Of a DNA stretch of 64,000 nt, positions 1 through 9,334 are shown one piece after another. Positions within the stretch are counted from its first letter, which is position 1, and each line of letters opens with the position of its first letter. The stretch is from Corynebacterium kutscheri (GTDB lineage: Bacteria; Actinomycetota; Actinomycetes; Mycobacteriales; Mycobacteriaceae): the NCBI RefSeq assembly GCF_000980835.1, contig NZ_CP011312.1, forward strand, positions 1,798,001 to 1,862,000. Direction: 5' to 3'. Under the pieces are notes generated by a model. It had not been told where the DNA came from. It searched no databases and saw nothing but the letters and a program-made list of their open reading frames with translations. The translations under genes were made by a program, and so were the position numbers.

Positions 1-24
1 GAAATCACTGCTACGAATAAAAAA

Positions 25-47
25 TGCACCCAAAACCCTTGGGTGCA
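25..47 (-). terminator. Rho-independent terminator of the sugar porter gene
   Basis: A perfect 9-bp stem (TGCACCCAA / TTGGGTGCA) with a 5-nt loop lies just past the stop of the sugar porter. On the minus strand it is followed by a run of T residues (plus-strand A run, about 18-24), the classic intrinsic terminator layout. Confidence 0.85.
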
Positions 48-62
48 CCTCACGTTACTGCT

Positions 63-1469
63 TTAAGCATCCCTGTTAAGTGTGTAAGACATATCTTCTA
101 GTTCTACACCTTTTGTCTCTGGGATATAACGCACAACCAGCCAAATAAGTAGGGCGGCAACTACCGCATAGGAAAAATAGGTGCCGGATAATCCTAGGTG
201 TTCCTTGAGCACTGGGAAAAGTTGAGTAACCAAAGTACCGCCAATCCAGTTTCCGGCAATTGCCAATCCAAGGCCAGCTGTACGGATTTGGTTGGGAAAA
301 ATTTCGCCAAGAAATACCCACAGCACCACGCCCCAGGTTCCGCAGAAAATGATGTACACCATGTGCACACTAGTAAGAGCAAGTGGTACCCAAATACCAC
401 TGAGGTTAAGTGTGCCATCAGGGGTTACTTCACCTTGCATAAAAGTAAGTGCCGCAATCAGCATAGAAATAAACATGCCGATAGCACCCCAGAGCAATAG
501 CGGTCTGCGTCCTACTCGGTCAATAACTAGCATGCCGATAATGGTCATCACAATGCCGATTACTGAGGTGAGAACAGGAATAAAGACTGCTGTGTTTCCA
601 GTAAATCCGACGCTTTCCCATAAAACGGTGGCATAAAGAAGAACATTGTTAATCCCGGCCATTTGAATAAGAAAAGCAAAAGCTAAGGCCACCCACACCA
701 CGGGATGCAAGATAAAGGAGCCGCCTAAAAGATCAGAAAAACGCGGCTTATGTCCAGAAAGTGAGGAATGAATCTCTGTGATACGTCCCTGTGGATCCGC
801 ATCAGCTCCCACAGCAGCAAGGATTTTTTCAGCTTCTTCTTCTTTGCCAATTTGTACGAGATAACGAGGTGATTCCGGTAAGAAGAGAACAAAGAAACCG
901 TATAAAACAGCTGGGAAGAGTTCGGTGATAAACATCCAACGCCAGGTGTATAAATCAAACCAGGCTTCAGCATCAGCTGATCCAGTAATCTTTACTAAAA
1001 GGAAGTTGCTAATAAATGCTCCAAAAATACCAAAAGCAATAGCTAACTGTTGTAATGTCCCCAGTCTTCCTCGCTTATCTGCAGGAGCGATTTCTGCGAT
1101 ATAAGCAGGAGCGATCACCGCAGAAATTCCTACGCCCAATCCACCTATAAAACGCCAGAAAAGCAAGGCACCAACCGAAAACGATAACCCGCTCATCAGT
1201 GCGGAGATAGCAAAAAGAACTGCGGCAGTTACCATCACTTTGACCCGACCAAAGCGATTGGCAGCACTTCCGGCCAAGGCTGCGCCAATAGCGGCACCTA
1301 AGCTCACAATAGCTACTACCCAGCCGGTCATTGCCGAGCTAAGGTCGAAACCGGTTGCTGCTTGAGAAAAAGACCCTACCGTTCCGTTGATAACTGCAAC
1401 ATCGAAGCCAAAGAGAAATCCTCCTAGTGCAGCGGCTCCAGCTACTTGTAAGAGTTTGTTATGAGTCAT
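63..1469 (-). CDS. MFS sugar porter (IolT/GalP-like)
   Basis: A proton-coupled sugar or polyol uptake permease of the inner membrane, about 468 aa with 12 predicted membrane segments. It shows the sugar-porter signatures: RFGRVKV after the second helix, PESPRYLV before the central loop, DRVGRRPLL after helix 8, and PETKG near the C-terminus. I place the start at an ATG preceded by AAGGA; an in-frame GTG 15 bases upstream lies before that ribosome site and is unlikely. The gene overlaps the end of the upstream double hydrolase by 11 bases, so the two are probably one transcript under the divergent GntR regulator. The substrate cannot be read from sequence; the hydrolase partner suggests a sugar ester or related conjugate. 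Confidence 0.9.
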   Translation of the reverse strand: MTHNKLLQVAGAAALGGFLFGFDVAVINGTVGSFSQAATGFDLSSAMTGWVVAIVSLGAAIGAALAGSAANRFGRVKVMVTAAVLFAISALMSGLSFSVGALLFWRFIGGLGVGISAVIAPAYIAEIAPADKRGRLGTLQQLAIAFGIFGAFISNFLLVKITGSADAEAWFDLYTWRWMFITELFPAVLYGFFVLFLPESPRYLVQIGKEEEAEKILAAVGADADPQGRITEIHSSLSGHKPRFSDLLGGSFILHPVVWVALAFAFLIQMAGINNVLLYATVLWESVGFTGNTAVFIPVLTSVIGIVMTIIGMLVIDRVGRRPLLLWGAIGMFISMLIAALTFMQGEVTPDGTLNLSGIWVPLALTSVHMVYIIFCGTWGVVLWVFLGEIFPNQIRTAGLGLAIAGNWIGGTLVTQLFPVLKEHLGLSGTYFSYAVVAALLIWLVVRYIPETKGVELEDMSYTLNRDA

Positions 1470-3216
1470 GAGTTTTCCTTGCACTATGCGTGAATGTGGC
1501 GGGGAAAGAAGTATTAATAAATTCTTTTATTGCTCTGCGTACTCGCTCCCAGGTAGCTGTTCCTTTCACGGAGAGAGCGCCGTGGAAAGTGCCAGGAAAC
1601 ATGTGTAGGGCAATGGGAACTCCTGCATCGGCAATATCTTGGGCGAGACGAATTCCTTCATCACGTAGTGGATCAATTGGATTGACCACAATCATTGTGG
1701 GCGGCATACAACTCATTACCTCGCGTGAGGGAATATAGGGAAGACGCTGTGGAGTAGATCCAATGTAATGGTGCCAAGCAGACTGCGAAGCCTCCCGAGT
1801 CCAGATAGGTCCTTGGGAATAAGTTGTAAAAGATGAAGTGGTCATCTGAGGTTCCAAGCACGGTTCCAACAGGATGAGACGTTCAATGCGAAGTTCGATG
1901 CCTTCTCGGTGAAGAATTTCTATTGCTTGGCGAGCTAATCCTGCTCCTGCTGAATCACCGTAGATGTATAAAGGTTTGTCCGGATAGTGTAAATGCAGGT
2001 ACACGAGTGCTTGTACGCAATCATAAGCACCTGCTGGCCAAGGATTTTCTGGCGCCAAGCCATAATCGGGTGAAGCAACAAGAGCATTGCCAAAAGTATG
2101 TACCAGTGTGCTGTTTCGTTCGTCGTCGTAACGCGCAGCTCCGGCAACATAGCCACCACCATGGATGGATAAAACAATTGCCTCTGGCTCGCTTCCTTGT
2201 GCTTTAAGGCAACGTAACTCAAAATTCCGCGGTTTTTTTGCTGAGTTATTTTCTAAAGTGACTATTTTCAGTTCAATCCCAGGTTCGGGTTTAACGTGTC
2301 CAAGAAGCTTTTCGGCGCGTTCCCGCATGGCCGGTATGTTGTCTGTGATTTGTTCCGGAGTTTTTTCGACGATCTCGCGCAGTTCCTCAGCAATATATAA
2401 AGGCGCACGTCGATGTCCTTTACAGTGCTGATGAAGAAATGACTCAACCAGGTCATAGAATGCTTCCGGTTGATCGCGGCGCACAGTATGGGTGGCCTGT
2501 GGAATCAAACTCGAGCGTAAAAAAGGATTAGCCAGGTTTTCTACCTCGGTTAAACCATCGACGCCAAAAAGAACATCAGCCCCATCTCCGGTAATAAGCA
2601 AAGTAGGAATACTTAGTTCGCTAAGAATGCTGCGTCCTAAGCTGCCGACGACACCAGTAGCAACAAATTGACGATCGACTTGAGTTTTTCCTTGTGCCCA
2701 CGCGCCATATTCTGAGGCAGGCCAATGACGGTATACCTTCATCAGCTCGGCTATCGCCTCACCGACATGAGCAGTAACAAGTTCTTGGCGTTTCACAAGG
2801 GTAGCTGCATCATCGTAATAAAGCTGTTGGAGTTCTAAAGTAAGAAGAGCAGGATCCTCCAAGATCAAGGCTTCAATGAGCTCAGGGTATGCACGAGCAA
2901 TATGTGCTGCTACAGCTCCACCAAGTGAGTGTCCTATAAGAACTACTTTGCGCGAAGTGGTTGTGCGAGCAATTTCTACGATTGCTTGCGACATGGCATA
3001 CACGATTGCGTCGAAAGGATTGGTTAGTTCTTCTTTGGTAAAAGAACGAGAAAGTCCGTGCCCTAGGGTGTCTAATAGGACTACTTTCCATTCATTTTTC
3101 CACTGCGCAGCTATATCTGACAGAGAAGCCCCATTGTCGGTAATGCCGTGAAGTGCAACGATAGTGCCTTTTTCTTCTCTACCGCTTAATGAATAGGATA
3201 TGTCATATCGATTCAT
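1459..3216 (-). CDS. Tandem alpha/beta hydrolase (two catalytic domains fused)
   Basis: About 585 aa holding two complete alpha/beta hydrolase domains. Residues ~1-270 form an MhpC-like domain with the nucleophile elbow GHSLGG (Ser ~97) and a late catalytic His in QATHT. Residues ~290-585 form a hormone-sensitive-lipase/acetyl-esterase-like domain with oxyanion motif HGGGY (~352) and nucleophile GDSAG (Ser ~422), then NPIDPLRDEG and a late His in TFHG. There is no signal peptide, so it is probably a cytoplasmic esterase. The ATG start follows AAGGAT; a GTG 33 bases upstream lacks a ribosome site. It is cotranscribed with the sugar porter and divergent from gntR. The exact substrate is unknown. 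Confidence 0.85.
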   Translation of the reverse strand: MNRYDISYSLSGREEKGTIVALHGITDNGASLSDIAAQWKNEWKVVLLDTLGHGLSRSFTKEELTNPFDAIVYAMSQAIVEIARTTTSRKVVLIGHSLGGAVAAHIARAYPELIEALILEDPALLTLELQQLYYDDAATLVKRQELVTAHVGEAIAELMKVYRHWPASEYGAWAQGKTQVDRQFVATGVVGSLGRSILSELSIPTLLITGDGADVLFGVDGLTEVENLANPFLRSSLIPQATHTVRRDQPEAFYDLVESFLHQHCKGHRRAPLYIAEELREIVEKTPEQITDNIPAMRERAEKLLGHVKPEPGIELKIVTLENNSAKKPRNFELRCLKAQGSEPEAIVLSIHGGGYVAGAARYDDERNSTLVHTFGNALVASPDYGLAPENPWPAGAYDCVQALVYLHLHYPDKPLYIYGDSAGAGLARQAIEILHREGIELRIERLILLEPCLEPQMTTSSFTTYSQGPIWTREASQSAWHHYIGSTPQRLPYIPSREVMSCMPPTMIVVNPIDPLRDEGIRLAQDIADAGVPIALHMFPGTFHGALSVKGTATWERVRRAIKEFINTSFPATFTHSARKTHDS

Positions 3217-3255
3217 AATTATCCTTGCGATATATTTAACATCAATCACCCCAGT

Positions 3256-3292
3256 GTGTTTCTAAACACCCTAGGGTTATAGAAGGGTGTTT
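3256..3292. promoter_or_regulatory. Candidate GntR operator, hydrolase side
   Basis: GTGTTT-CT-AAACAC is a perfect palindrome at 3256-3269. Overlapping it, AAACACCCT (3264-3272) and AGGGTGTTT (3284-3292) form a 9-bp inverted repeat. The site contains the word TGTTTCTA that recurs in the repeat next to gntR. It lies about 40 bases upstream of the hydrolase start, where a repressor would block transcription. Binding by the adjacent GntR is inferred. Confidence 0.6.
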
Positions 3293-3374
3293 GTCAATGA
3301 AAAATAAGTGATACTCAATACATCGCTAAGTACGTCAAGAAGCAGACCACAACTTCGTTAGGGTGAGCGATCTA

Positions 3375-3398
3375 TAGAAACAATAAAATGTGTTTCTA
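3375..3398. promoter_or_regulatory. Candidate GntR autoregulatory operator
   Basis: TAGAAACA (3375-3382) and TGTTTCTA (3391-3398) form a perfect 8-bp inverted repeat with an 8-base spacer. It ends a few bases before the AAGGAGG ribosome site of gntR, a position that suits autorepression. Confidence 0.6.
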
Positions 3399-3410
3399 CA
3401 AGGAGGAAAA

Positions 3411-4223
3411 ATGGTGAAAGCAAAATATGCAGAAGTCTATGAAGCACTTGTAGCGCGCATTGAGCAGATGAATCCAGGAGATCGTTTAGAAAGCGAAGTC
3501 CAGCTTGCCTCGTCTTTTAATGTCTCGCCTATGACAATACGGCGAGCACTTATGCTGTTAAGCCAAGAAGGGCGCACCATTGGAATGCCAGGTCGTGGGA
3601 CGTATATTGCTCAACCTAATACCGCAGCAGAACTTTCTACAAATTTAGAAGATACAGATTCTTCCTCTTTGACTAATCAAAATTCTTCTATTTCTCCGAT
3701 ACACACCCATGCATTAACGCATCACAAGCTAAAATTGCTTAGTTCTGTTACCAGCAAAGCACGACTTATCTCAGCAACTATTGAAGCTGCTAATAAAAAA
3801 GAACGTGAATTACTAGGAATGAACGAAGGCGACTTTGTTATCCGCATAGTGCGTTTCCACCAAGAAATAAACGTAACCGATGCCGAAGAATCCGCTACGG
3901 AGTTTGGCGACAAAATATTAGGGATAGAAACAACATGTGTCGATGCGGCACAGTTTCCTGGCTTATTAGGAAAAGATCTTTCCGGTGATCTCATCACACT
4001 ACTGTTAGCAGAGTATTCCGGAGACACTACAGGAAACAACCAGCTCACCGTAGCTACCCAGTTTGGTGCTGTTCTTCTATCTGATAAAGAAGCGGAAATT
4101 TTAGACGTCGAAAAGCCTTATGCTTGTCTGACTATGGAATCAATTATGTGTCCAGATAACGGACATGCGGTTGCGGTTGTTTCTTTAATAATTGACAGCA
4201 ATTTTACTAAAGTGCAGCTTTAA
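3411..4223 (+). CDS. GntR-family regulator with UTRA-like effector domain
   Basis: About 270 aa. Residues ~2-70 are a GntR winged helix: the text reads SEVQLASSFNVSPMTIRRAL, then GRGTYIA. A ~40-aa Ser/Thr-rich linker leads to a C-terminal domain consistent with the HutC/UTRA ligand-binding fold. The start is the ATG directly after a strong AAGGAGG; an ATG 21 bases upstream would precede that site. Its position divergent from the hydrolase and sugar porter, with shared TGTTTCTA repeats between, makes it their likely local repressor, responding to a sugar-derived ligand. Confidence 0.88.
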   Translation: MVKAKYAEVYEALVARIEQMNPGDRLESEVQLASSFNVSPMTIRRALMLLSQEGRTIGMPGRGTYIAQPNTAAELSTNLEDTDSSSLTNQNSSISPIHTHALTHHKLKLLSSVTSKARLISATIEAANKKERELLGMNEGDFVIRIVRFHQEINVTDAEESATEFGDKILGIETTCVDAAQFPGLLGKDLSGDLITLLLAEYSGDTTGNNQLTVATQFGAVLLSDKEAEILDVEKPYACLTMESIMCPDNGHAVAVVSLIIDSNFTKVQL

Positions 4224-4296
4224 AAATATCTCCCTTAGCTATAACAAAACTAGGTTCACAAATATCGAGAGTCCATACTAAGCCCTCAATACCCGA

Positions 4297-4330
4297 CGGC
4301 GCTGAAGAACGTCCATATTCTTCAGCGCCG
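4297..4330. terminator. Bidirectional terminator-type hairpin
   Basis: A perfect 13-bp stem (CGGCGCTGAAGAA / TTCTTCAGCGCCG) with an 8-base loop lies between the converging gntR and htrA-like genes. Neither side has a strong T run, but the stem stability and the location fit shared termination. Confidence 0.65.
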
Positions 4331-4354
4331 ATAAACTAATCCAATAACTGTTAC

Positions 4355-5959
4355 CTACTGCTCAGCGCCAGTAAGTGTAACCTCAGCATTCCTGGTTTCT
4401 TGGGTTTCTGGATTAACCACTGTCAACGTAATAACTTCGCCAAAATCACTACTGCGTACCGCGGCAATCAAAGCATCTGCACTATCAATACGCCGACCAT
4501 TCATTCGCGTGATGACCTCACCGGGTACTAAACCTGCTTGCTCACCAGGTCCACCTTCATTAACCTGCGCAATCTCGGCACCAACCACTCGAGAATTCGA
4601 AACAAGCTGGATCCCAATCAACGGCTGAGTTGCTTGTCCAGTCTCAATCAACTGTGAGGCAACACGACGCGCGAAATTAGCCGGAATAGCAAAACCTAAT
4701 CCAATCGAACCTGCTTCCCCACTAGAGGTAGAAGTAGAAGCAATCACGGAATTGATACCAATCTGGTTACCTTCCATATCCACTAATGGACCACCAGAAT
4801 TACCAGGATTAATCGCAGCATCGGTTTGAATAGCGTCGATAAGCGAGGACTGACCGGTATCAGTACCGGAAGCACGCACTGGACGATTCAGCGCAGAAAC
4901 AATACCGGAGGTCACCGTGGCGGATAGTCCCAGTGGCGAGCCAACAGCAACAACTTCTTGCCCCACAGCAAGGTTATCGGAATCACCGAAACTCATTGCT
5001 GGCAATCCACTTGCGTCGCGAAGCTTAATCACTGCAACATCTGTATTGGCATCACCAGCAATAAAATCTGCTTCATAGGTGGTTCCATCATTGAGTGTGG
5101 CGGTAATTCGTGCATCACCACTGGCTGCGCCGGCGACAACGTGATTATTCGTCATAATGTAGCCGTCTTCGGAAATAATAGAGCCTGAGCCTTCACTTCC
5201 ACTTGTTCGCGTAGCCACTTTAATCGAAACTACCGACGGCAAAACTTTGGCTGCTACTGCTTCTACCGAACCTGCTGGAGCTTCTCGTGATGAAGAATCA
5301 GAAACCGGACTATTCAGCGATTCCACCACATTAGATTGTGATTGGCTCTGAGAAAGCATAGAGCTACCTTGAACCGCTGCCACAGTAATACCAGAGGCGG
5401 TAAGAGCTGACACTAATGCAATTGCTGTCGCCGGTAAAAGACCGATACTGCGCTTTGCTGGAGCTGGTGCACCACCAGAAGGCAGGTTTTCAGCTGCAGC
5501 AGCATATGGGTATTCCTGAGTTGGTGGCACAGGTTGTTCGGACTGCTGGTACCCCTGGTAGGAATTGGCAGGAGGTGTGCTAACAGTATCCACATTGGAC
5601 TGAGGTGTCGACACCGGGGAATAACCCTCAGTAGCACTAGCAGCAGCTGTAATTGCAGCTTCCGGTATTTCTGCGGTGTGCTCAGGAGATGAAGGCTGGT
5701 ACGAAGCCTCACCAGTAGGCGCTGGATTGTTAGTCGTCGAAACGCTATAAGGATTATTCGCCCGCTCAAACTGAATTGTTTCCTCAGGCGCTGCCGGCGG
5801 GACGTGCTCTAATGGTTTATCTTCGGTGTAGTCAACGGCACCGGCAGTAAAAGAATCAGTGGAATCAACATAATGCTGATCGCCATCATGAGACTCCGCT
5901 GGATAATTCTTCGGAGTCTCCTCTACGGGGTTGTGCTCGGAGCCAAAGTTCTCGTTCAT
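4355..5959 (-). CDS. Membrane-anchored HtrA/DegP-family serine protease with PDZ domain
   Basis: 534 aa. Residues 1-165 are a long acidic, Pro/Ser/Thr-rich cytoplasmic tail, 172-196 a membrane helix, ~235-430 the trypsin-like domain, and ~440-525 a PDZ domain. The catalytic triad is visible: His273 in TNNHVV, Asp307 in ANTDVAV, Ser388 in GNSGGP. It should act outside the membrane in protein quality control. It lies directly downstream of the sensor kinase and response regulator, the arrangement of mycobacterial mprA-mprB-pepD and the matching C. glutamicum locus, so it is probably an output of that envelope-stress system. Confidence 0.93.
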   Translation of the reverse strand: MNENFGSEHNPVEETPKNYPAESHDGDQHYVDSTDSFTAGAVDYTEDKPLEHVPPAAPEETIQFERANNPYSVSTTNNPAPTGEASYQPSSPEHTAEIPEAAITAAASATEGYSPVSTPQSNVDTVSTPPANSYQGYQQSEQPVPPTQEYPYAAAAENLPSGGAPAPAKRSIGLLPATAIALVSALTASGITVAAVQGSSMLSQSQSQSNVVESLNSPVSDSSSREAPAGSVEAVAAKVLPSVVSIKVATRTSGSEGSGSIISEDGYIMTNNHVVAGAASGDARITATLNDGTTYEADFIAGDANTDVAVIKLRDASGLPAMSFGDSDNLAVGQEVVAVGSPLGLSATVTSGIVSALNRPVRASGTDTGQSSLIDAIQTDAAINPGNSGGPLVDMEGNQIGINSVIASTSTSSGEAGSIGLGFAIPANFARRVASQLIETGQATQPLIGIQLVSNSRVVGAEIAQVNEGGPGEQAGLVPGEVITRMNGRRIDSADALIAAVRSSDFGEVITLTVVNPETQETRNAEVTLTGAEQ

Positions 5960-6043
5960 GAAAAATAGTGTGCACTAAAACTCTGGTACTCGTCTGCACT
6001 GAAACTGTAAGTTGCCTAAAATTTTCTGAATAAAAGCTGATAG

Positions 6044-7516
6044 CTACTCATCGGTTACCCCATTGCGACCAATATAAGAGCGATGTAGATCTTCTAAAGT
6101 AGAAAAACCAGGCAAGATCACACGCATCCGGCAGCCACCATCGCTCGATTCACCAGCGACAATGGTGCCACCATGGCGCAAAATAGTTTGCTTTACAATA
6201 GCTAGCCCTAAACCTGATCCAGGAGTTGAACGCGTAGCGACCCCTCGGAAGAAACGTTCAAAAACTTTTTCTCGATCCTCTTCTGGGATACCTGGACCAG
6301 AATCACATACCGTTAGTTCGACGGTTCCATTGTATTTAGGCACCATGGTAATTCGTACCACCCCATCAGCAGGCGACCATTTTGCTGCATTGTCTAAAAG
6401 ATTAATAACCGCACGGCTTAGCCCGTGAGTATCACCATCTAGACACCATGGAGTGCTCTCGAATTGGAATTGCACATCCGGGCGACGACGCTGAACTCGA
6501 TCAACTGCTTCCGCGGTCACTGCAACCAGGTCTACTTCTTCAAAAGCCTGTCCATCAGCATCTTCGCGGGCAAGATCGACAAGATCACCAATCAGGGTGG
6601 TTAGTTCTTCAATCTGTGCCATAACATCGTGTTCAATTGCTGCACGATCTTCTTCTGGAATTGATCCCGTACCACTGCGCTGCATCATTATCAACAGCTC
6701 AATGTTTGTCCGCATCGAAGTCAACGGAGTTTTCAGTTCATGTCCAGCATCAGCAACAAACTCGGCTTGCCGCTGCCTAGAAGAACTTAAAGCTTCAAGC
6801 ATCTCATTAAAACTACGGGTAAGGCTGGCTAACTCATCATTGCCAACGATTTCAATCGGGCGCAGCTCGTCGGTACGCGAGACTCGATCTACAGCATTTT
6901 GCAACCGAGCCAGTGGACGCAAACCAGATGCTGGCACCATAAGCCCAGTAATGACTGCTAATGCGGCTCCCATAAGACCAATTACCAACAAGGCTGCACC
7001 TAATGCAGTGTTGAGCTGATTGGTATACATCATGTCCCGAGCCAAAGTGACCACAGTGCCACTGTCATTAGCTTTAGTAAAAATTCGCTCCCCATCTACA
7101 GTGCTCACGGCATAATCTTTGCCAGATTGGTCGGAAGCAGAAATAAACGGGATGGTATCGCCAATCGCGTAAGTTGTTCCAGGAAGTTGTAATGAAATAC
7201 GAATACCGATGTTGTACTGACGGAAATATTGCAATTCGCTATCAGCACGTTGGAAAAAATTCGGGTCTAGGGTACGTGAAAGAACCGCATCTGCTTTAAC
7301 TTCTAGTTCTCGGTCTACCGAGTTTTTTAATGCTGATGAAACCGTCCAATAAGCAGTAATCACCATCATGCCGACAGCGACAGCAACCATCCCTGCGGTA
7401 AGCATGGAAATACGCCAACGCAGGGAAACTTGTCGTCCCCAGAACCGATTATCTTCGCTATATGTATCAGGTTCATGAGAAGATTCATGAACCCTTGAAG
7501 TCTTACCAAGTATCAC
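6044..7516 (-). CDS. mprB: Sensor histidine kinase, MprB type
   Basis: 490 aa: a short cytoplasmic N-terminus, membrane helix ~37-58, extracytoplasmic sensor ~59-168, helix ~171-193, HAMP linker, then HisKA with the H-box FVADAGHELKTPL (His259). ATPase motifs follow: N-box NLLDNAAKWSP, G1 DSGPGIP, F-box FERFFRG, and G2 GSGLGLAIV. It autophosphorylates and passes phosphate to the regulator encoded just upstream. Gene order with an HtrA/PepD-like protease matches the MprAB envelope-stress locus; the symbol is given by that synteny and family resemblance. Confidence 0.88.
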   Translation of the reverse strand: MILGKTSRVHESSHEPDTYSEDNRFWGRQVSLRWRISMLTAGMVAVAVGMMVITAYWTVSSALKNSVDRELEVKADAVLSRTLDPNFFQRADSELQYFRQYNIGIRISLQLPGTTYAIGDTIPFISASDQSGKDYAVSTVDGERIFTKANDSGTVVTLARDMMYTNQLNTALGAALLVIGLMGAALAVITGLMVPASGLRPLARLQNAVDRVSRTDELRPIEIVGNDELASLTRSFNEMLEALSSSRQRQAEFVADAGHELKTPLTSMRTNIELLIMMQRSGTGSIPEEDRAAIEHDVMAQIEELTTLIGDLVDLAREDADGQAFEEVDLVAVTAEAVDRVQRRRPDVQFQFESTPWCLDGDTHGLSRAVINLLDNAAKWSPADGVVRITMVPKYNGTVELTVCDSGPGIPEEDREKVFERFFRGVATRSTPGSGLGLAIVKQTILRHGGTIVAGESSDGGCRMRVILPGFSTLEDLHRSYIGRNGVTDE

Positions 7517-7626
7517 TGCACCCTACTGTCAGTCTTGTCTCTATTTGCTCAACTCGTACCCACATAATTAGCTACCGCCGGCAGATAATTCACTAAAAGG
7601 TAAGAGATATCCCAGACATCCTGTTT

Positions 7627-8322
7627 CTAGGGAGCAACATCTCGCAATACATAGCCCACTCCACGGACGGTATGGATCAAACGCGGTTCCCCTTCTTGTT
7701 CGGTTTTACGACGCAGATAACCGATATAGACTTCCAAAGCGTTGCCAGAGGTTGGGAAATCATAGCCCCATACTTCTTCTAGAATTGCTGAACGTGTTAA
7801 CACCCGACGAGCATTACTCATCAACAGTTGCAAAAGAGCAAATTCGGTACGAGTCAAGCTAATTTGACGGCCACGTCTGCTGACATCACGAGTTTCTGGA
7901 TTAAGCCGCAAATCCTCAAAAACAAGTTCATCCTGATGCTCACCGCTGCTAATCGAGTCTGCTGCTGCCCGACGTAGTAGTGAACGTACCCGTGCCAAAA
8001 GTTCTTCAAGAGCAAAAGGTTTAGGAAGATAATCATCAGCGCCAGCATCAAGCCCAGCCACACGATCTGCAACACCATCACGTGCAGTAAGAACCAAGAT
8101 TGGTCGATCATCGCCACGAGAGCGCAGTGTGCGGCAAACCTCCAAGCCGTCTACATGTGGCATCATCACATCGAGGATAACCAAATCTGGTTGCTCACTA
8201 CTGATAACTTCAATTGCCTCACGACCGTTTTCGGCAAGAAGTACATCGAATCCATTAAAAGTCAGGGAACGTCGAAGGGACTCGCGTACTGCTTGCTCGT
8301 CATCGACAACAACAATCTTCAT
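7627..8322 (-). CDS. mprA: Response regulator, OmpR/PhoB family, MprA type
   Basis: 231 aa. The receiver domain (1-~115) has the acidic pocket DDE at 7-9, phosphoacceptor Asp51 in VILDVMMP, and conserved Lys101 in LPKPF. The C-terminal winged helix (~130-228) contains [12 protein letters not shown] and [10 protein letters not shown], typical of OmpR-type DNA binders. It is the first gene of the minus-strand set mprA-mprB-htrA. A 110-base gap separates it from the kinase gene, so the kinase may be co-transcribed or have a weak second promoter. Confidence 0.9.
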   Translation of the reverse strand: MKIVVVDDEQAVRESLRRSLTFNGFDVLLAENGREAIEVISSEQPDLVILDVMMPHVDGLEVCRTLRSRGDDRPILVLTARDGVADRVAGLDAGADDYLPKPFALEELLARVRSLLRRAAADSISSGEHQDELVFEDLRLNPETRDVSRRGRQISLTRTEFALLQLLMSNARRVLTRSAILEEVWGYDFPTSGNALEVYIGYLRRKTEQEGEPRLIHTVRGVGYVLRDVAP

Positions 8323-8457
8323 GAGTTACATTGTGCCTTGTCTACTTAGGGCGCTACTTAAATCAGAGTGTGATAGCTCTGTGAAGAATGTACTTTTATT
8401 CACATAAAGCGCCATTTTTATTTTTTCTTAGCCGATGCTTTTTTAACATAAAATAAA

Positions 8458-8507
8458 AAGCGATTCCCCACCTTCCCAATACTTTGAGACAAGGCGAGGG
8501 ATCGCTT
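8458..8507 (-). terminator. Terminator downstream of rpmF
   Basis: AAGCGAT-CCC arms pair across a loop with a few interior mismatches. The minus-strand transcript continues into a T-rich stretch (A-rich 8447-8459 on the plus strand). It lies 30 bases past the rpmF stop. Confidence 0.7.
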
Positions 8508-8539
8508 CTTGATTAAGTTTAAGTTGTTCTTAATTTAAA

Positions 8540-8713
8540 TTAGAACTGCTCAACTTCTACGAGACCCAGCTGAGCTGCTTTAACCAGACGGCGTGGAATA
8601 CGCACGGTCTGACCATTAACCTTGACCTCTTGAAGGGCAACATTGTCTGCCTTCCACTGGGAACGACGTGCGTGCGTGTTAGCACGAGACATACGACGCT
8701 TTGGTACTGCCAT
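8540..8713 (-). CDS. rpmF: 50S ribosomal protein L32, zinc-free form
   Basis: 57 aa beginning [20 protein letters not shown], the L32 signature. Bacterial L32 often carries a four-cysteine zinc ribbon; this one has no cysteine at all. The start ATG is preceded by AAGGAGGG. It lies 15 bases after rpmE2, which is on the same strand, so the two are one operon. Confidence 0.95.
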   Translation of the reverse strand: MAVPKRRMSRANTHARRSQWKADNVALQEVKVNGQTVRIPRRLVKAAQLGLVEVEQF

Positions 8714-8728
8714 GGTTTTCCCTCCTTC

Positions 8729-8995
8729 TTAAGAATTCTTCTTGCGGCGGGCCATGCCACCGAAACGACGCTGGAACTTCTCAACACGGCCAGCGGTGTC
8801 CATAACACGCTGTGCGCCGGTCCAGAATGGGTGTGACTCACTGGTAACGTCAACGACGATCAGCGGGTATTCATTGCCGTCTTCCCACTCAACGGTGCGG
8901 TCGGAAGTAGCAGTGGAGCGAGTAAGGAACTGGTAGCCAGTACCTGCGTCGCGGAATACAACCGGGTGGTAATCCGGGTGAATATCCTTCTTCAT
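8729..8995 (-). CDS. rpmE2: 50S ribosomal protein L31 type B, zinc-free form
   Basis: 88 aa starting [16 protein letters not shown] with SHPFWTG in the middle, the pattern of L31 type B. It has no cysteines, unlike zinc-binding type A L31. It heads the rpmE2-rpmF pair. In many actinobacteria the C- paralogue is under Zur control, but I see no clear Zur palindrome in the upstream 300 bases. Confidence 0.95.
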   Translation of the reverse strand: MKKDIHPDYHPVVFRDAGTGYQFLTRSTATSDRTVEWEDGNEYPLIVVDVTSESHPFWTGAQRVMDTAGRVEKFQRRFGGMARRKKNS

Positions 8996-9334
8996 ATATT
9001 CTCGATTCCCTCAGGATTGAACTTCAGGTCGCTTCTTTAGCACTATTGCTAACGATCGTGCCTGAGTTGGGCTCGTGATTACGATCTTTACATCATGCAA
9101 TTTCTCACTTCAAACATAGAAATGCCCGATAGATTCATTGCAACCCAAGTAATACTAGCGATAAAAAATCAGAAACGGAAATTCTATTTTTTAACTTCCC
9201 ACTTTTACCCACCCCCAATAGGCTTACCTACACAATAATCTGAGTTTCAACCTCATCTTCTAAAAATCTTTTTATTTAGACAACAGAGAAAACAGTTATA
9301 GCTAGGTCAATCTGGTTACTCATTCACATACTGT
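8996..9334. other. Intergenic region between rpmE2 and the MFS gene
   Basis: About 340 bases, AT-rich. It must hold the promoter of rpmE2-rpmF and the 3' end of the MFS transcript. I see no ORF with a ribosome site, no strong terminator and no recognisable operator. Confidence 0.5.
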
